A DNA stretch of 64,000 nucleotides from Saprospiraceae bacterium. GTDB lineage: Bacteria > Bacteroidota > Bacteroidia > Chitinophagales > Saprospiraceae. The stretch lies in assembly GCA_016720635.1 (NCBI GenBank), contig JADKKF010000009.1, positions 124,001-188,000 of the forward strand, in the 5' to 3' direction. Made by a program: the position numbers and the translations under genes. Below, in pieces: positions 45,787 to 54,547 of the stretch (the first letter of the stretch is position 1; each line of letters starts with the position of its first letter). The notes beneath the pieces are model-generated. The model did no database searches. It worked only from the letters and a program-made list of their open reading frames with translations, and had not been told where the DNA came from.

Positions 45787-47512
45787 TTTTCTTGTTTTTC
45801 TTTCCTTTGTAATTGAGATTATAATTGACAGAGAGTAGAAACTCTCCGAAGTTGATCTTTGTGTCGGTGCCATCGTAGGATGGGGCTCCTACCGTGTAGG
45901 AGACCATGAGGTTAGCACTCATTTGTTGCATTTTATCTACCTTAAAATTTGCTAAGCTATTTCCAGCTAACGTGAATCCTTGGAAAGACCCATTAAAATT
46001 GTTCAGGCTAAAATTCAGATTGGACTGATTGGACAACTTGCCTTTTTGTGGTGCATAGCCATGAGTTACACCTGCGGTTATCATCTTTTGTTGGTTGGTT
46101 TCATCGAATTTATTTTGGTTGAATCCAAATGTTCCACCAAAGCTTTGATCGCCTATTTGTCGAGAGTAGGAAACCACGATTTGGCTAGAATTATTCTTTT
46201 GAGGCAATGAGGACAGGCCCGCTATGATTTTTGTATTTTGTTGTGAAAAATTTAAATTGACCATGTTCTTTTTTGCTTTGTCGAGACCAATTGTAGCAAA
46301 AAATGATAAATTTCTGCTGGTAGAAGCCAATCCGAAGGAATCAATCAGACCCGTTCTGACGGCTATTTGCTTGGTGCCAAAATTTCCAAAATTCAAACCA
46401 AATGAAATGCTTGGTAAAGGAGTGCTATTTATATCAAAACTATAAATTAGGCGTTTATCCTCAACCAACATCGTCTTGGACAGATTATTTCTTTGGGTTC
46501 CGCCATTGCCACTGAGATTCAATTTTCCTTGCAATAAACTAACCCTCAAATTGGCTAAATATTCTTCGATATCTGTGGCCATATAAAAAGTACCCAATGA
46601 TTTGTATTCGGGATCGATTTTCTTGTAAGTTGCACCGATATCCCAATTGGGATAAGCCAATAGAAATCCACCATTCATGGCAAAATTTAGTTGGGAGCTG
46701 TTTTTGAGTGGCATGATCTTAGAAAAAAACTTATCTATTGCATTGGTTTGTGATGGGGATAAGCTGTCAAACTCTAGATTTTCACTTAGATTGTTTCTAT
46801 TGTAAACACTGGCGGCAACTTCGCCTTTGACCGTTAGATTTTGGAAAATTTTTACTTGTCCAGCAAAATCTACCACCGCATTTTCTGCGGGTGCCGTAGT
46901 GGTATTTGGATTGTAATATGCTAAAGAATTTTCATCATCTTTCGCTTTGAGATAATTGATGTCAAAAAAATTGTTAGAATTTCCAAATCCAACTTTGGCA
47001 GCATATCCCTTTCGGGTGAATGCCGATGGCCTGTTTTCATAACTTTCAGACAATGAATCAATGAAGATGGATTTATTAAAGCGACCCATGACAAAAGCGA
47101 ATCGCAATCCTTTGGGGCTCAATTCAAGTCCCGCCCCTTCGATATTTTGCCCTGTCAAGCAATATTCGGACAAGCTTAGATTTGTATTTCCTAAGTGTAA
47201 TTTTGCCCATTTGTAATATGGGGAAAGAGAAAATCTTTGAAATTTTCCTTCTACATCAAAACTATTTTTTGTGATGACGAGCGAAAAGGGAAGATAAAAT
47301 CCATAGATTCCAACTACTGGTTGGAGGTGATAAGTAAAGAAAAATGGATTCTGTCGCTGATCGGTTTTACCAAGGTTTTTGTAAAACTGTGTGCTGAGAG
47401 AAGTTCGGAAGCCCCATTCAAAATTGTTCTTAGGATTCAGATTTTCTAAATCTTGGGCTTTAAGTCCTGAGACGAAAATCCACAAACAAATTATTACTAT
47501 GCGATGCTTCAT
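45773..47512 (-). CDS. Predicted outer-membrane beta-barrel protein
   Basis: 579 aa with a signal peptide (about 1-19, ending LKAQ). The mature part has many alternating-hydrophobicity strands ending in aromatics (GFYLPFSLVIT, FQRFSLSPYYKW, GTFGFNQNKF, GEFLLSVNYNLNY), typical of a porin-like barrel. The ATG at 47512 gives the best signal peptide. It is coupled by overlap to the giant TANFOR gene, suggesting an outer-membrane partner for it. No specific family recognised. Confidence 0.75.
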   Translation of the reverse strand: MKHRIVIICLWIFVSGLKAQDLENLNPKNNFEWGFRTSLSTQFYKNLGKTDQRQNPFFFTYHLQPVVGIYGFYLPFSLVITKNSFDVEGKFQRFSLSPYYKWAKLHLGNTNLSLSEYCLTGQNIEGAGLELSPKGLRFAFVMGRFNKSIFIDSLSESYENRPSAFTRKGYAAKVGFGNSNNFFDINYLKAKDDENSLAYYNPNTTTAPAENAVVDFAGQVKIFQNLTVKGEVAASVYNRNNLSENLEFDSLSPSQTNAIDKFFSKIMPLKNSSQLNFAMNGGFLLAYPNWDIGATYKKIDPEYKSLGTFYMATDIEEYLANLRVSLLQGKLNLSGNGGTQRNNLSKTMLVEDKRLIYSFDINSTPLPSISFGLNFGNFGTKQIAVRTGLIDSFGLASTSRNLSFFATIGLDKAKKNMVNLNFSQQNTKIIAGLSSLPQKNNSSQIVVSYSRQIGDQSFGGTFGFNQNKFDETNQQKMITAGVTHGYAPQKGKLSNQSNLNFSLNNFNGSFQGFTLAGNSLANFKVDKMQQMSANLMVSYTVGAPSYDGTDTKINFGEFLLSVNYNLNYKGKKNKKNEKN

Positions 47513-47634
47513 ATTTCGGGGCATTAATTAGCCAACTTTTTAATATTACTTTCAAAAGTATTCCTAAATATGTAAGCGATTTATTCAAAACCACAATCGG
47601 TGAAAATGAACCAACAAATGGGTGTAAAAATTAA

Positions 47635-48384
47635 TCAAATAACGGTGATAAGTTCCAAAAACTGATGCTTTTTTAAACGCGAAACGGGGATTTCTTCTCC
47701 TTCTGTAAGCTTGACAAAACCGCCATCTCCCTTTATATATTTTACTACATAATCCAAATTAATGAGGAAAGAATTATGGATCCTGAAAAATCCACAGGGA
47801 GACAAAACATCGTCCAAGTCCTTGAGATTTTTTGATAATAAAAGGCGCTTATTTCCTTTCATATAGACGTAGGTATAACTCTTGTCAGACTGACAATAAA
47901 TGATATTATCGATCTCAACGAATTCTAGAGATTCAAGCGTCGCCAGGGCTATTTTTTTTGGCTTGTGGTGCGGTTCTTTACCAAATCGCAGCATCATATC
48001 TATTTGTTCTTGACCCAAACCATAATTTTGTCCAGGTACCAGCTTATCGACTGCAGCCATCAAATCATCGGCACCAATCGGCTTCAACAAATAATCAACG
48101 GCACTGAACTTAAATGCCTCCAAAGCATACTGATTGTAGGCCGTTGTAAAAATGATTTTTGCTGGGGTCGGTCCTAGTTTTTTTAATAAATCAAAACCCG
48201 ACAAATTGGGCATTTCGATGTCTGTAAATATCAAATCGACCCTTGTTTCCTTCAGAAACAAAAGGGCATCCAATGGGTCGCTGAACATCCCAATCAAATC
48301 AATCTGCGGACAATGCCTCGCGATCAAATGTTGTAATACATCGATACAATGTTTCTCATCATCAATAATAATAGCCCGAATCAT
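47635..48384 (-). CDS. LytTR-family response regulator
   Basis: A 249-aa response regulator: receiver domain about 1-120 with phospho-acceptor D55 in LIFTDIEMP and the Lys in LLKPIGADD, then a LytTR DNA-binding domain about 145-245 (IIYCQSDKSYTYVYM, GFFRIHNSFLINLDYV). It starts 3 nt after the sensor kinase stop. Its likely targets include the downstream barrel/TANFOR/FN3 genes, 122 nt away in the same direction. Confidence 0.92.
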   Translation of the reverse strand: MIRAIIIDDEKHCIDVLQHLIARHCPQIDLIGMFSDPLDALLFLKETRVDLIFTDIEMPNLSGFDLLKKLGPTPAKIIFTTAYNQYALEAFKFSAVDYLLKPIGADDLMAAVDKLVPGQNYGLGQEQIDMMLRFGKEPHHKPKKIALATLESLEFVEIDNIIYCQSDKSYTYVYMKGNKRLLLSKNLKDLDDVLSPCGFFRIHNSFLINLDYVVKYIKGDGGFVKLTEGEEIPVSRLKKHQFLELITVI

Positions 48385-48387
48385 ATT

Positions 48388-51300
48388 CTATAAATTTAAT
48401 TGGTGTAATGGAATTCTAATAATAACTTTTGTACCTTGAATATCGTCGCCTTGCAAATCTATGGTTTCGATTTCAATTTGTAATTGATAAAGATTTTGAA
48501 GTATTTCCACGCGCTCCTTGATTACTTGCAATCCGTGGGATTTGTGGGTATTTAGTCTTTGTTCTTTGATTTTTTTGGAGGCCTCTCGCCCTATGCCATT
48601 GTCCTGAATCGTAATAATGAGAATTCCCTCTTTGTCTTTTAGGTCAAGCTCTATAATTTTAGATTCTTTTTGGCTATGCTGAAGACCGTGCCATATCGAG
48701 TTTTCCACGAATGGTTGGATCAACATAGGTGGCATGGGAATTTCGTCTATTTCCAGATTAGGATCGATATTTATTTTGTAGCTAAAATTATGGTCAAAAC
48801 GAAGTTTTTCCATCTCGAGATACAAATCCAAAGTGTTGATTTCTTCTTTCAATGAGATAAAATTTGACCGAGAATTGTCTAGAACTTTTCTTAATAATTT
48901 TGAAAATTTATTCAAGTAATCCGTGGCAGCATCCGTTTTATTGAATAGAACCAACCGATTGATAGAATTGAGACAATTGAACACAAAATGAGGGTTCATC
49001 TGAGCTCTAAATGCGTTCATTTCCAACTCGCTGACCTTTGCGTTGAACTGTGTTTTGAGTTTTTCCTTTTGCTTTATTTGGTTTTCTCTCAATTTAAAAT
49101 AGCCTATGATTATCCCTAAAACGATCGCAGCGAAAAGCAATCTAAACCACCATGTTTCGTAAAATGGGGGCGAAATTTCAATGGAAAAATCGCCTACCAA
49201 ATGGCTCAAATTTCCTACAAAATCTCTTGCCTTTACCTTAAACCGATAGGATCCTGGTGGCAAATTTGGATACTCGAAATAATTATTACCCACTTGGGTT
49301 TTCATCTCTTTGTCGAAACCTACCAATTGGTATTGGAATTCGCAATGCTGGGTTTGGGTAAAAGTTGGGAAATTGATGCGCCATTTCAAATAATTTTCAT
49401 CAAAAGAAAGTTTTAGCTCACCCTTTTCGTTGTTTGAAGGTATTTCCTGTAATCCATTATTAATCCAAAATCTATCAATTTTTAGTTCCTTGGCATCATT
49501 TTTAAATATTGAGATATCAAAAATATCAATGCTATTTTGGGAAGATAAAAACAATTTTGAATCATTCAAGCAATCCACTTCGCCGTAATTATCACCAAAT
49601 TCTAGTCCGTAATGTCGATCAAAATTGAGTGCTGGCACACCGCTTTGCCATATAGAAATACCTTTCCGAGATAAAATGGCCAATTTGTCTCTGATACTGC
49701 ATAGATCTCTGATTTGATTACTGATCAGCCCATCCCTACTACTTATGAATCCTAGATGTTTGAACTGAAAATCACTATATCCAATACCTTTGCGCTGAGA
49801 AGGAAAAAAGAGTTTATTCCCTTGTTGGGTGATATTTAGAATGGTAAAATCGGTTATCTTTTCGTTGGCTTCAAACACAAGCAAAAGCGAGTCCTTGATT
49901 GGATCGTAGCGGCACAAACCGAAAGAGGTCGAACCTAACAATAGCGAATTCGACTTTAAATCAGCTTGAATGCTCAAAAATCCCGATTCTCTAAAATTGC
50001 TCTCATTTAAAGGAGCTGAGAATGTTTTAGTATTCTTATCAAAAATCCTAAGATTTTCTCTCAAAGTCCCAATATAAATTTTACCTAGGCCATCGTCATA
50101 TATCGCTGTGATTTGCGAATTTAATTGCTTTTTAATGGCGTCACTATATTTCCAAAGTTTTAGCTTATCAGATCCTCGAATCCTTTCTATGAGATCGTTG
50201 TGCTCCGTCTGAAACAACTGAATAGAATCTCCGATCGAATAGACATTTATCGTTTGAACAAAATTATTTTTGGATGGGTAAAATATTTTCTGGATACTTC
50301 CATTTTTATAATCTACTTTGATAGCAGTAGCATCCTTGACACCTGATACAAAAAATTGGTTTTCATTGATTTTGAGCATTTTAGGAAAAAAATAAATGCC
50401 ATAATTTGAGAACAAATTTGCTTGACTGTAGATTGGTTCATCTCGCTGATATTCCTTGTTAAGTTCAAAAATCCCTCTGTTGGTCCCAATCCAAATAACA
50501 TTATTTTCATCTTTAAAAAAGCATTTTATACTACAAAAAGGAATTTTAAATGATTTATTTTCCGTGCTGGAAATAGTTCTCCAAGATTTATTGCTTATTT
50601 TGTATTCAAAAAGCCCTTTTTCAGTTCCAACCAGCAAGATATCCTCATTATATTTTATCAAGCATTGTATGTTGCCATTTTTTATTGCGTCAAACGGTAT
50701 CCTTGAAAACGTATTTCCATTCAATTCGAACTTGTACAATTTTTCGGAGCCCAACCATAGTACATTCATGGATTTGTCTTCGCAAAAACCTTTTATATTG
50801 AATAGGTCAAGGTCCTCTTTTTTATAATATTGAAAACTATTGCGTGAAAAACAATAGCTAAAAAGCCCTAAATTGGACATCAGCCATACTTCGTCTTTAT
50901 TTTTTGGATAAATCCCATTGATATTTTTGTAGAGTTTTTTAAAATAATTATCGGCAAATTTTCTAAAGTCAAAAACATTGAACCTGTTTGTCGATTCGCT
51001 AAAAATCAAAAGGTCGCGATTGTCCTGTGCAATGACCAAGTGATTTTCCCAAGGTATGACGGAATGTAAAAGATTAGAATTAAACGATTCATTAGGCTTT
51101 TCACTCGATATAAAATTATCAATTGTTCCCTTTTTAAGGTTGATTTTATTCAACCCATATTGTGTGGTAACCCATAAATTTCCTTGGGCGTCTTCACAGA
51201 GGCTGGTGATGTTATCATGTGTAAGTTTTTGATCCTTTTGTATATGTTCCGCCAAGTTTGTAAAATGCACCCCATCAAAATTTATCAGACCATTGGGGGT

Positions 51301-51501
51301 GCCAATCCACATTTCATTATGGGTAGATCTGAAAATGCAATTTATATTTGTCTCAATCAGATTATTCCCTTCATTATAAACCCTAAAAACCAAAGGCCTT
51401 TGAGAAAAAACTGGTTGCAAACACAAATTACAAAAGAAGATAAAAAATAACTTAAGAGCTATCTTTTCCTTAGCTTTGAAAATCCTTGTTGGGTTAATCA
51501 T
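48388..51501 (-). CDS. Hybrid-type sensor: two-component propeller sensor with LytS-like histidine kinase
   Basis: A 1037-aa sensor. Signal peptide/anchor (1-35), then about 700 residues of beta-propeller repeats of the two-component-regulator type (MWIGTPNGLINFDGVHF, LWVTTQYGLNKI, VIWIGTNRGIFEL). A Y_Y_Y-type Ig-like domain (about 690-760, YPNLPPGSYRFKVKARD) follows, one transmembrane helix (about 775-795), a His-kinase domain with H838 (AQMNPHFVFNCLNSI), and an ATPase with N934 (VENSIWHGL) and DNGIGRE. It is directly upstream of its LytTR regulator. No receiver domain is fused, so it is a classic pair. Confidence 0.92.
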   Translation of the reverse strand: MINPTRIFKAKEKIALKLFFIFFCNLCLQPVFSQRPLVFRVYNEGNNLIETNINCIFRSTHNEMWIGTPNGLINFDGVHFTNLAEHIQKDQKLTHDNITSLCEDAQGNLWVTTQYGLNKINLKKGTIDNFISSEKPNESFNSNLLHSVIPWENHLVIAQDNRDLLIFSESTNRFNVFDFRKFADNYFKKLYKNINGIYPKNKDEVWLMSNLGLFSYCFSRNSFQYYKKEDLDLFNIKGFCEDKSMNVLWLGSEKLYKFELNGNTFSRIPFDAIKNGNIQCLIKYNEDILLVGTEKGLFEYKISNKSWRTISSTENKSFKIPFCSIKCFFKDENNVIWIGTNRGIFELNKEYQRDEPIYSQANLFSNYGIYFFPKMLKINENQFFVSGVKDATAIKVDYKNGSIQKIFYPSKNNFVQTINVYSIGDSIQLFQTEHNDLIERIRGSDKLKLWKYSDAIKKQLNSQITAIYDDGLGKIYIGTLRENLRIFDKNTKTFSAPLNESNFRESGFLSIQADLKSNSLLLGSTSFGLCRYDPIKDSLLLVFEANEKITDFTILNITQQGNKLFFPSQRKGIGYSDFQFKHLGFISSRDGLISNQIRDLCSIRDKLAILSRKGISIWQSGVPALNFDRHYGLEFGDNYGEVDCLNDSKLFLSSQNSIDIFDISIFKNDAKELKIDRFWINNGLQEIPSNNEKGELKLSFDENYLKWRINFPTFTQTQHCEFQYQLVGFDKEMKTQVGNNYFEYPNLPPGSYRFKVKARDFVGNLSHLVGDFSIEISPPFYETWWFRLLFAAIVLGIIIGYFKLRENQIKQKEKLKTQFNAKVSELEMNAFRAQMNPHFVFNCLNSINRLVLFNKTDAATDYLNKFSKLLRKVLDNSRSNFISLKEEINTLDLYLEMEKLRFDHNFSYKINIDPNLEIDEIPMPPMLIQPFVENSIWHGLQHSQKESKIIELDLKDKEGILIITIQDNGIGREASKKIKEQRLNTHKSHGLQVIKERVEILQNLYQLQIEIETIDLQGDDIQGTKVIIRIPLHQLNL

Positions 51502-51565
51502 TTTGATGCAGTTACATTAGGATAGCTTTTATTCGTTTGGACTTTATTTTATCCCACATCTGGAT

Positions 51566-53677
51566 TCAATTTTTTACGAATTTATGAATAAATTCCCTGT
51601 TATTTGACCAAATGCAAAAATAATAAATGCCTGGCATTAAAGCACTTATGTCAATTTCCTCATCAAGGCCCGCACCAAATCGCATCAGCTCCCTACCAAC
51701 TGTATCATATACTCGGCAAGAGAAGGGCGAATTCGCATTCAATTTATCATTAGATTTGATTTGAATGAATCCACCAGCTGCGGTCGGAAGTATGTAAAAA
51801 GAGGTGCTATTGGGCTTCAATTGTATCAATTTAGCAGCTGAAAATTGTACATTACTATGAGCAATAATTTTTACCCTATAATATTGAATATTTTGTAAAT
51901 CAAAATCTTGAAATTCATAAAGTCCGCTCACTTGATGGTCAAATTTTTTAAGATCAAAATAATCTATGCCATCATAGCTCTTTTGCAGAATAATGGTATC
52001 ATTGCTGGAGTGATTTTCTACCTTTATTTGGACATTTACCTTATTTTGGCCTCCTGAGTTGGATAAAGCTGCCTCAAAATATACCAAATTCAAGGGCAAT
52101 AAGCTTGAGAATCCAAATGCTCCCAAATCTGAGTAGCTGGAAGGAGCCCTCAATATGCCTCTAGCTGTATCTAGATACTCCATTGCTGGTGGGTGAAGGG
52201 CTGGAATCAAGGAGCTCAACCCAGCATTTCTAAGGATAGAATTTTCCATTAAATGATAATTATTATTGATAAAATCTACAAAGCCCGGATCATTGTTGGC
52301 CGGTACTAAATTACCTGAATATTGCATTGACGCCACCAGTGGATCATAACTCCCCGTTCCAGAATTATAGTAATCCGATTTACCGTCAAAATATCCAACC
52401 GAAATAAAATTGTTTCTGGCATTAAATGTCACAGATCCAAATGTCTGCAACATGCCTAAAGAGGTGGGTGTGCTTCCAGGCGTAGCTGGGACATTATAAA
52501 AGACATTATTAAATATATTGAAGTATTCCTCGCAATCCGTGGACATGGGGATATCTTGAACTCGTGGTCCAAGAAACAACATAGTCTCCCACCTATGGGC
52601 CTGATTGGCTATATTGATGACCGTATTATTATAAAATTCTAATCGTCCTCTTCGATACAAGCCATAATCTCCGTGATCCCCACTATAGTGAAATATCGTG
52701 TAGGAACCAGAAGGAGGATTAACAAATACATTTCCATAAACGTGGGTGATGGAATAATTGGGCGCTTTGCAAATGATGGGAGCACCAGCCTCAGATTCAA
52801 CCAAGTCCAGGATATGTCCAGAGTTTCCTCCATAAAAATAGTTGTATCGGATGACTGTATTACTGCTTCTATCTTTTAGAATATTTGCTCCAGCGTTAGC
52901 GGCCAAAGATCCCACGTAATTATATTCAAATGTCACTCCCTGCGCCTCTGTGTAAATATTGTGCTGCCCTTGGTTTCCGCTTTCTCCGTTTCCGTATATT
53001 ATATTGTGTGAGATAAGCACATCCGAGGATGTTTTATCTACATCGCCTGTATCAAAGATGCCATTTCCATTGTTGTCATCCACGATTGAATTTAAAAATA
53101 GGCCATTTCCGCTGCCTGTAAGCGTACACCCATCTATGACGATATGTTTCGCTCTTTGCACCCTTATCGCCGCCGCAAAAGAGTGCCAACGCGTTATAGC
53201 CCCACTTGCCGCTGTAAAAGTAAAATCATTGTTAGCATTTCGAACCACGAGATTTTCTATTCTCAAGTGTTCAGGCGAATATTCGTATGGTTGTGCGCTT
53301 CGTCTAAAAACCACCAATAGCCCCAAATTTGTCAAGGCGCTATTAAATTGCAAAGCTGGGCTCAAAATGGCATTTTGTCCATCTAAAATTGGTAGGTCAC
53401 CGTTACTATTCGGTACTCCACGAACAATTATTGGATTGCCTTCTGTACCACTTTCACTCAAATAAATAAATTCCCTATAAGGCTGAGATTGCCAATGAAT
53501 ATTCACGATATCTCCAGGCTGCAGCGTATGCCACCCTTTGGTTTCAGCAAAATTATTTAACGAAGAATAAGTCTGTCCAGGCCCAATATTAAATACACTC
53601 GCTGTCGCTTCAAAATGCCAAATCAAGATTATAATATTTAGCAAAACCCAAATTTTCTTTAGCTTAAAAATTTTCAT
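51566..53677 (-). CDS. Secreted parallel beta-helix protein with T9SS sorting domain
   Basis: A 703-aa exported protein. Signal peptide about 1-27. The N-terminal SVFNIGPGQTYSSLNNFAE and IIVRGVPNSNGDLPILDGQNA, followed by repeated IDGCTLTGSGNG, ISHNIIYGNGESG and IRYNYFYGGNS units, are typical of pectate-lyase-like right-handed beta-helices (about 80-400). The C-terminal 70 residues (YDTVGRELMRFG...LMPGIYYFCIWS...HKFVKN) are a T9SS type A sorting domain. A polysaccharide-lyase role is possible but no catalytic triad is recognisable. It lies upstream of and in line with the sensor kinase gene (64 nt). Confidence 0.82.
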   Translation of the reverse strand: MKIFKLKKIWVLLNIIILIWHFEATASVFNIGPGQTYSSLNNFAETKGWHTLQPGDIVNIHWQSQPYREFIYLSESGTEGNPIIVRGVPNSNGDLPILDGQNAILSPALQFNSALTNLGLLVVFRRSAQPYEYSPEHLRIENLVVRNANNDFTFTAASGAITRWHSFAAAIRVQRAKHIVIDGCTLTGSGNGLFLNSIVDDNNGNGIFDTGDVDKTSSDVLISHNIIYGNGESGNQGQHNIYTEAQGVTFEYNYVGSLAANAGANILKDRSSNTVIRYNYFYGGNSGHILDLVESEAGAPIICKAPNYSITHVYGNVFVNPPSGSYTIFHYSGDHGDYGLYRRGRLEFYNNTVINIANQAHRWETMLFLGPRVQDIPMSTDCEEYFNIFNNVFYNVPATPGSTPTSLGMLQTFGSVTFNARNNFISVGYFDGKSDYYNSGTGSYDPLVASMQYSGNLVPANNDPGFVDFINNNYHLMENSILRNAGLSSLIPALHPPAMEYLDTARGILRAPSSYSDLGAFGFSSLLPLNLVYFEAALSNSGGQNKVNVQIKVENHSSNDTIILQKSYDGIDYFDLKKFDHQVSGLYEFQDFDLQNIQYYRVKIIAHSNVQFSAAKLIQLKPNSTSFYILPTAAGGFIQIKSNDKLNANSPFSCRVYDTVGRELMRFGAGLDEEIDISALMPGIYYFCIWSNNREFIHKFVKN

Positions 53678-53970
53678 AATTGTTCTTTTACATATTTATT
53701 TCTCACAAAGATTTATTTTTATTTTTCATGAAAAAATAATCAATTTACGAAATACAGTAACCAGCAAACAAACGGTTAAATTTTCACTATGCTTAACAAG
53801 TTCGATACTTTTCATTAATTATCCATATAAAAAAAAGGAAATCACTTTTAAAAAAAAAGACATCTCATACTCAATGGATTCTTAATGTATAAAATGTGCC
53901 CATATTAACCATTTGTGGATTCATACCAACTAATTGTAGCATACCAAAAAAGCATATATCGAAAACCATC

Positions 53971-53978
53971 TACATTTG
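53971..53978 (+). promoter_or_regulatory. -7 promoter box of the small T9SS protein gene
   Basis: TACATTTG, an exact match, 36 nt before the ATG at 54015. It overlaps an earlier possible start codon at 53976, which is therefore rejected. The rest of the divergent 53678-53970 gap is A+T-rich with nothing recognisable. Confidence 0.55.
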
Positions 53979-54014
53979 AAATATCAATTATTCAATCGAT
54001 ACAAAATTATTAAT

Positions 54015-54521
54015 ATGAATCATCGAATTTATCTGAATTATTCTATGGTGTTATTTTTCTTAGGTCTATCAATGAATATAGCGATGGCCCAGAGTGAATT
54101 TAAACACGATGTTATCGCCTCCAGCGGTGGAAACTTGACGACCACTTCTTCGATACTGGTTTATACAGTTGGTGAGGCAATTGTCAAAGATATGGCAACG
54201 ACATCGAACATTTTATCGAATGGGTTTCATCAAAAAAACTTAACAGTAATTCGCGTTTCAGATTTTTTACAAGATCCCGATATTGAAGTTTTTCCGACTT
54301 TGGTGAATTCAGAATTGAAAATTCAGGATAAAAAATCCACTAGCCGAGATTTAGTTTGGAAGGTTTATAATCTTCAAGGGCAAGAGATCTCCAATGGAAA
54401 CTCTCAATTAAGCCAATCTACCATCCAATTCGATGGTGTAACCAGCGGTATCTATTTCGTCCATTTATCTAACAAAGACAACCTTAAAGAAAAAGCCATT
54501 TTTAAAATTATCAAACAATAA
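54015..54521 (+). CDS. Small exported protein with T9SS sorting domain
   Basis: 168 aa; signal peptide to about residue 25 (ending AMAQ). A short domain with VIASSGGNLTTTSSILVYTVGEA, seen at the start of many Bacteroidota T9SS proteins, is followed by a type A sorting domain (DPDIEVFPTLVNSELKI...GVTSGIYFVHLSN...KIIKQ). There is almost nothing between the two, so the protein is probably a small surface factor, perhaps helping its neighbour 26 nt downstream. Confidence 0.75.
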   Translation: MNHRIYLNYSMVLFFLGLSMNIAMAQSEFKHDVIASSGGNLTTTSSILVYTVGEAIVKDMATTSNILSNGFHQKNLTVIRVSDFLQDPDIEVFPTLVNSELKIQDKKSTSRDLVWKVYNLQGQEISNGNSQLSQSTIQFDGVTSGIYFVHLSNKDNLKEKAIFKIIKQ

Positions 54522-54547
54522 TCCTTTACACTAAAAAATATTTAATT

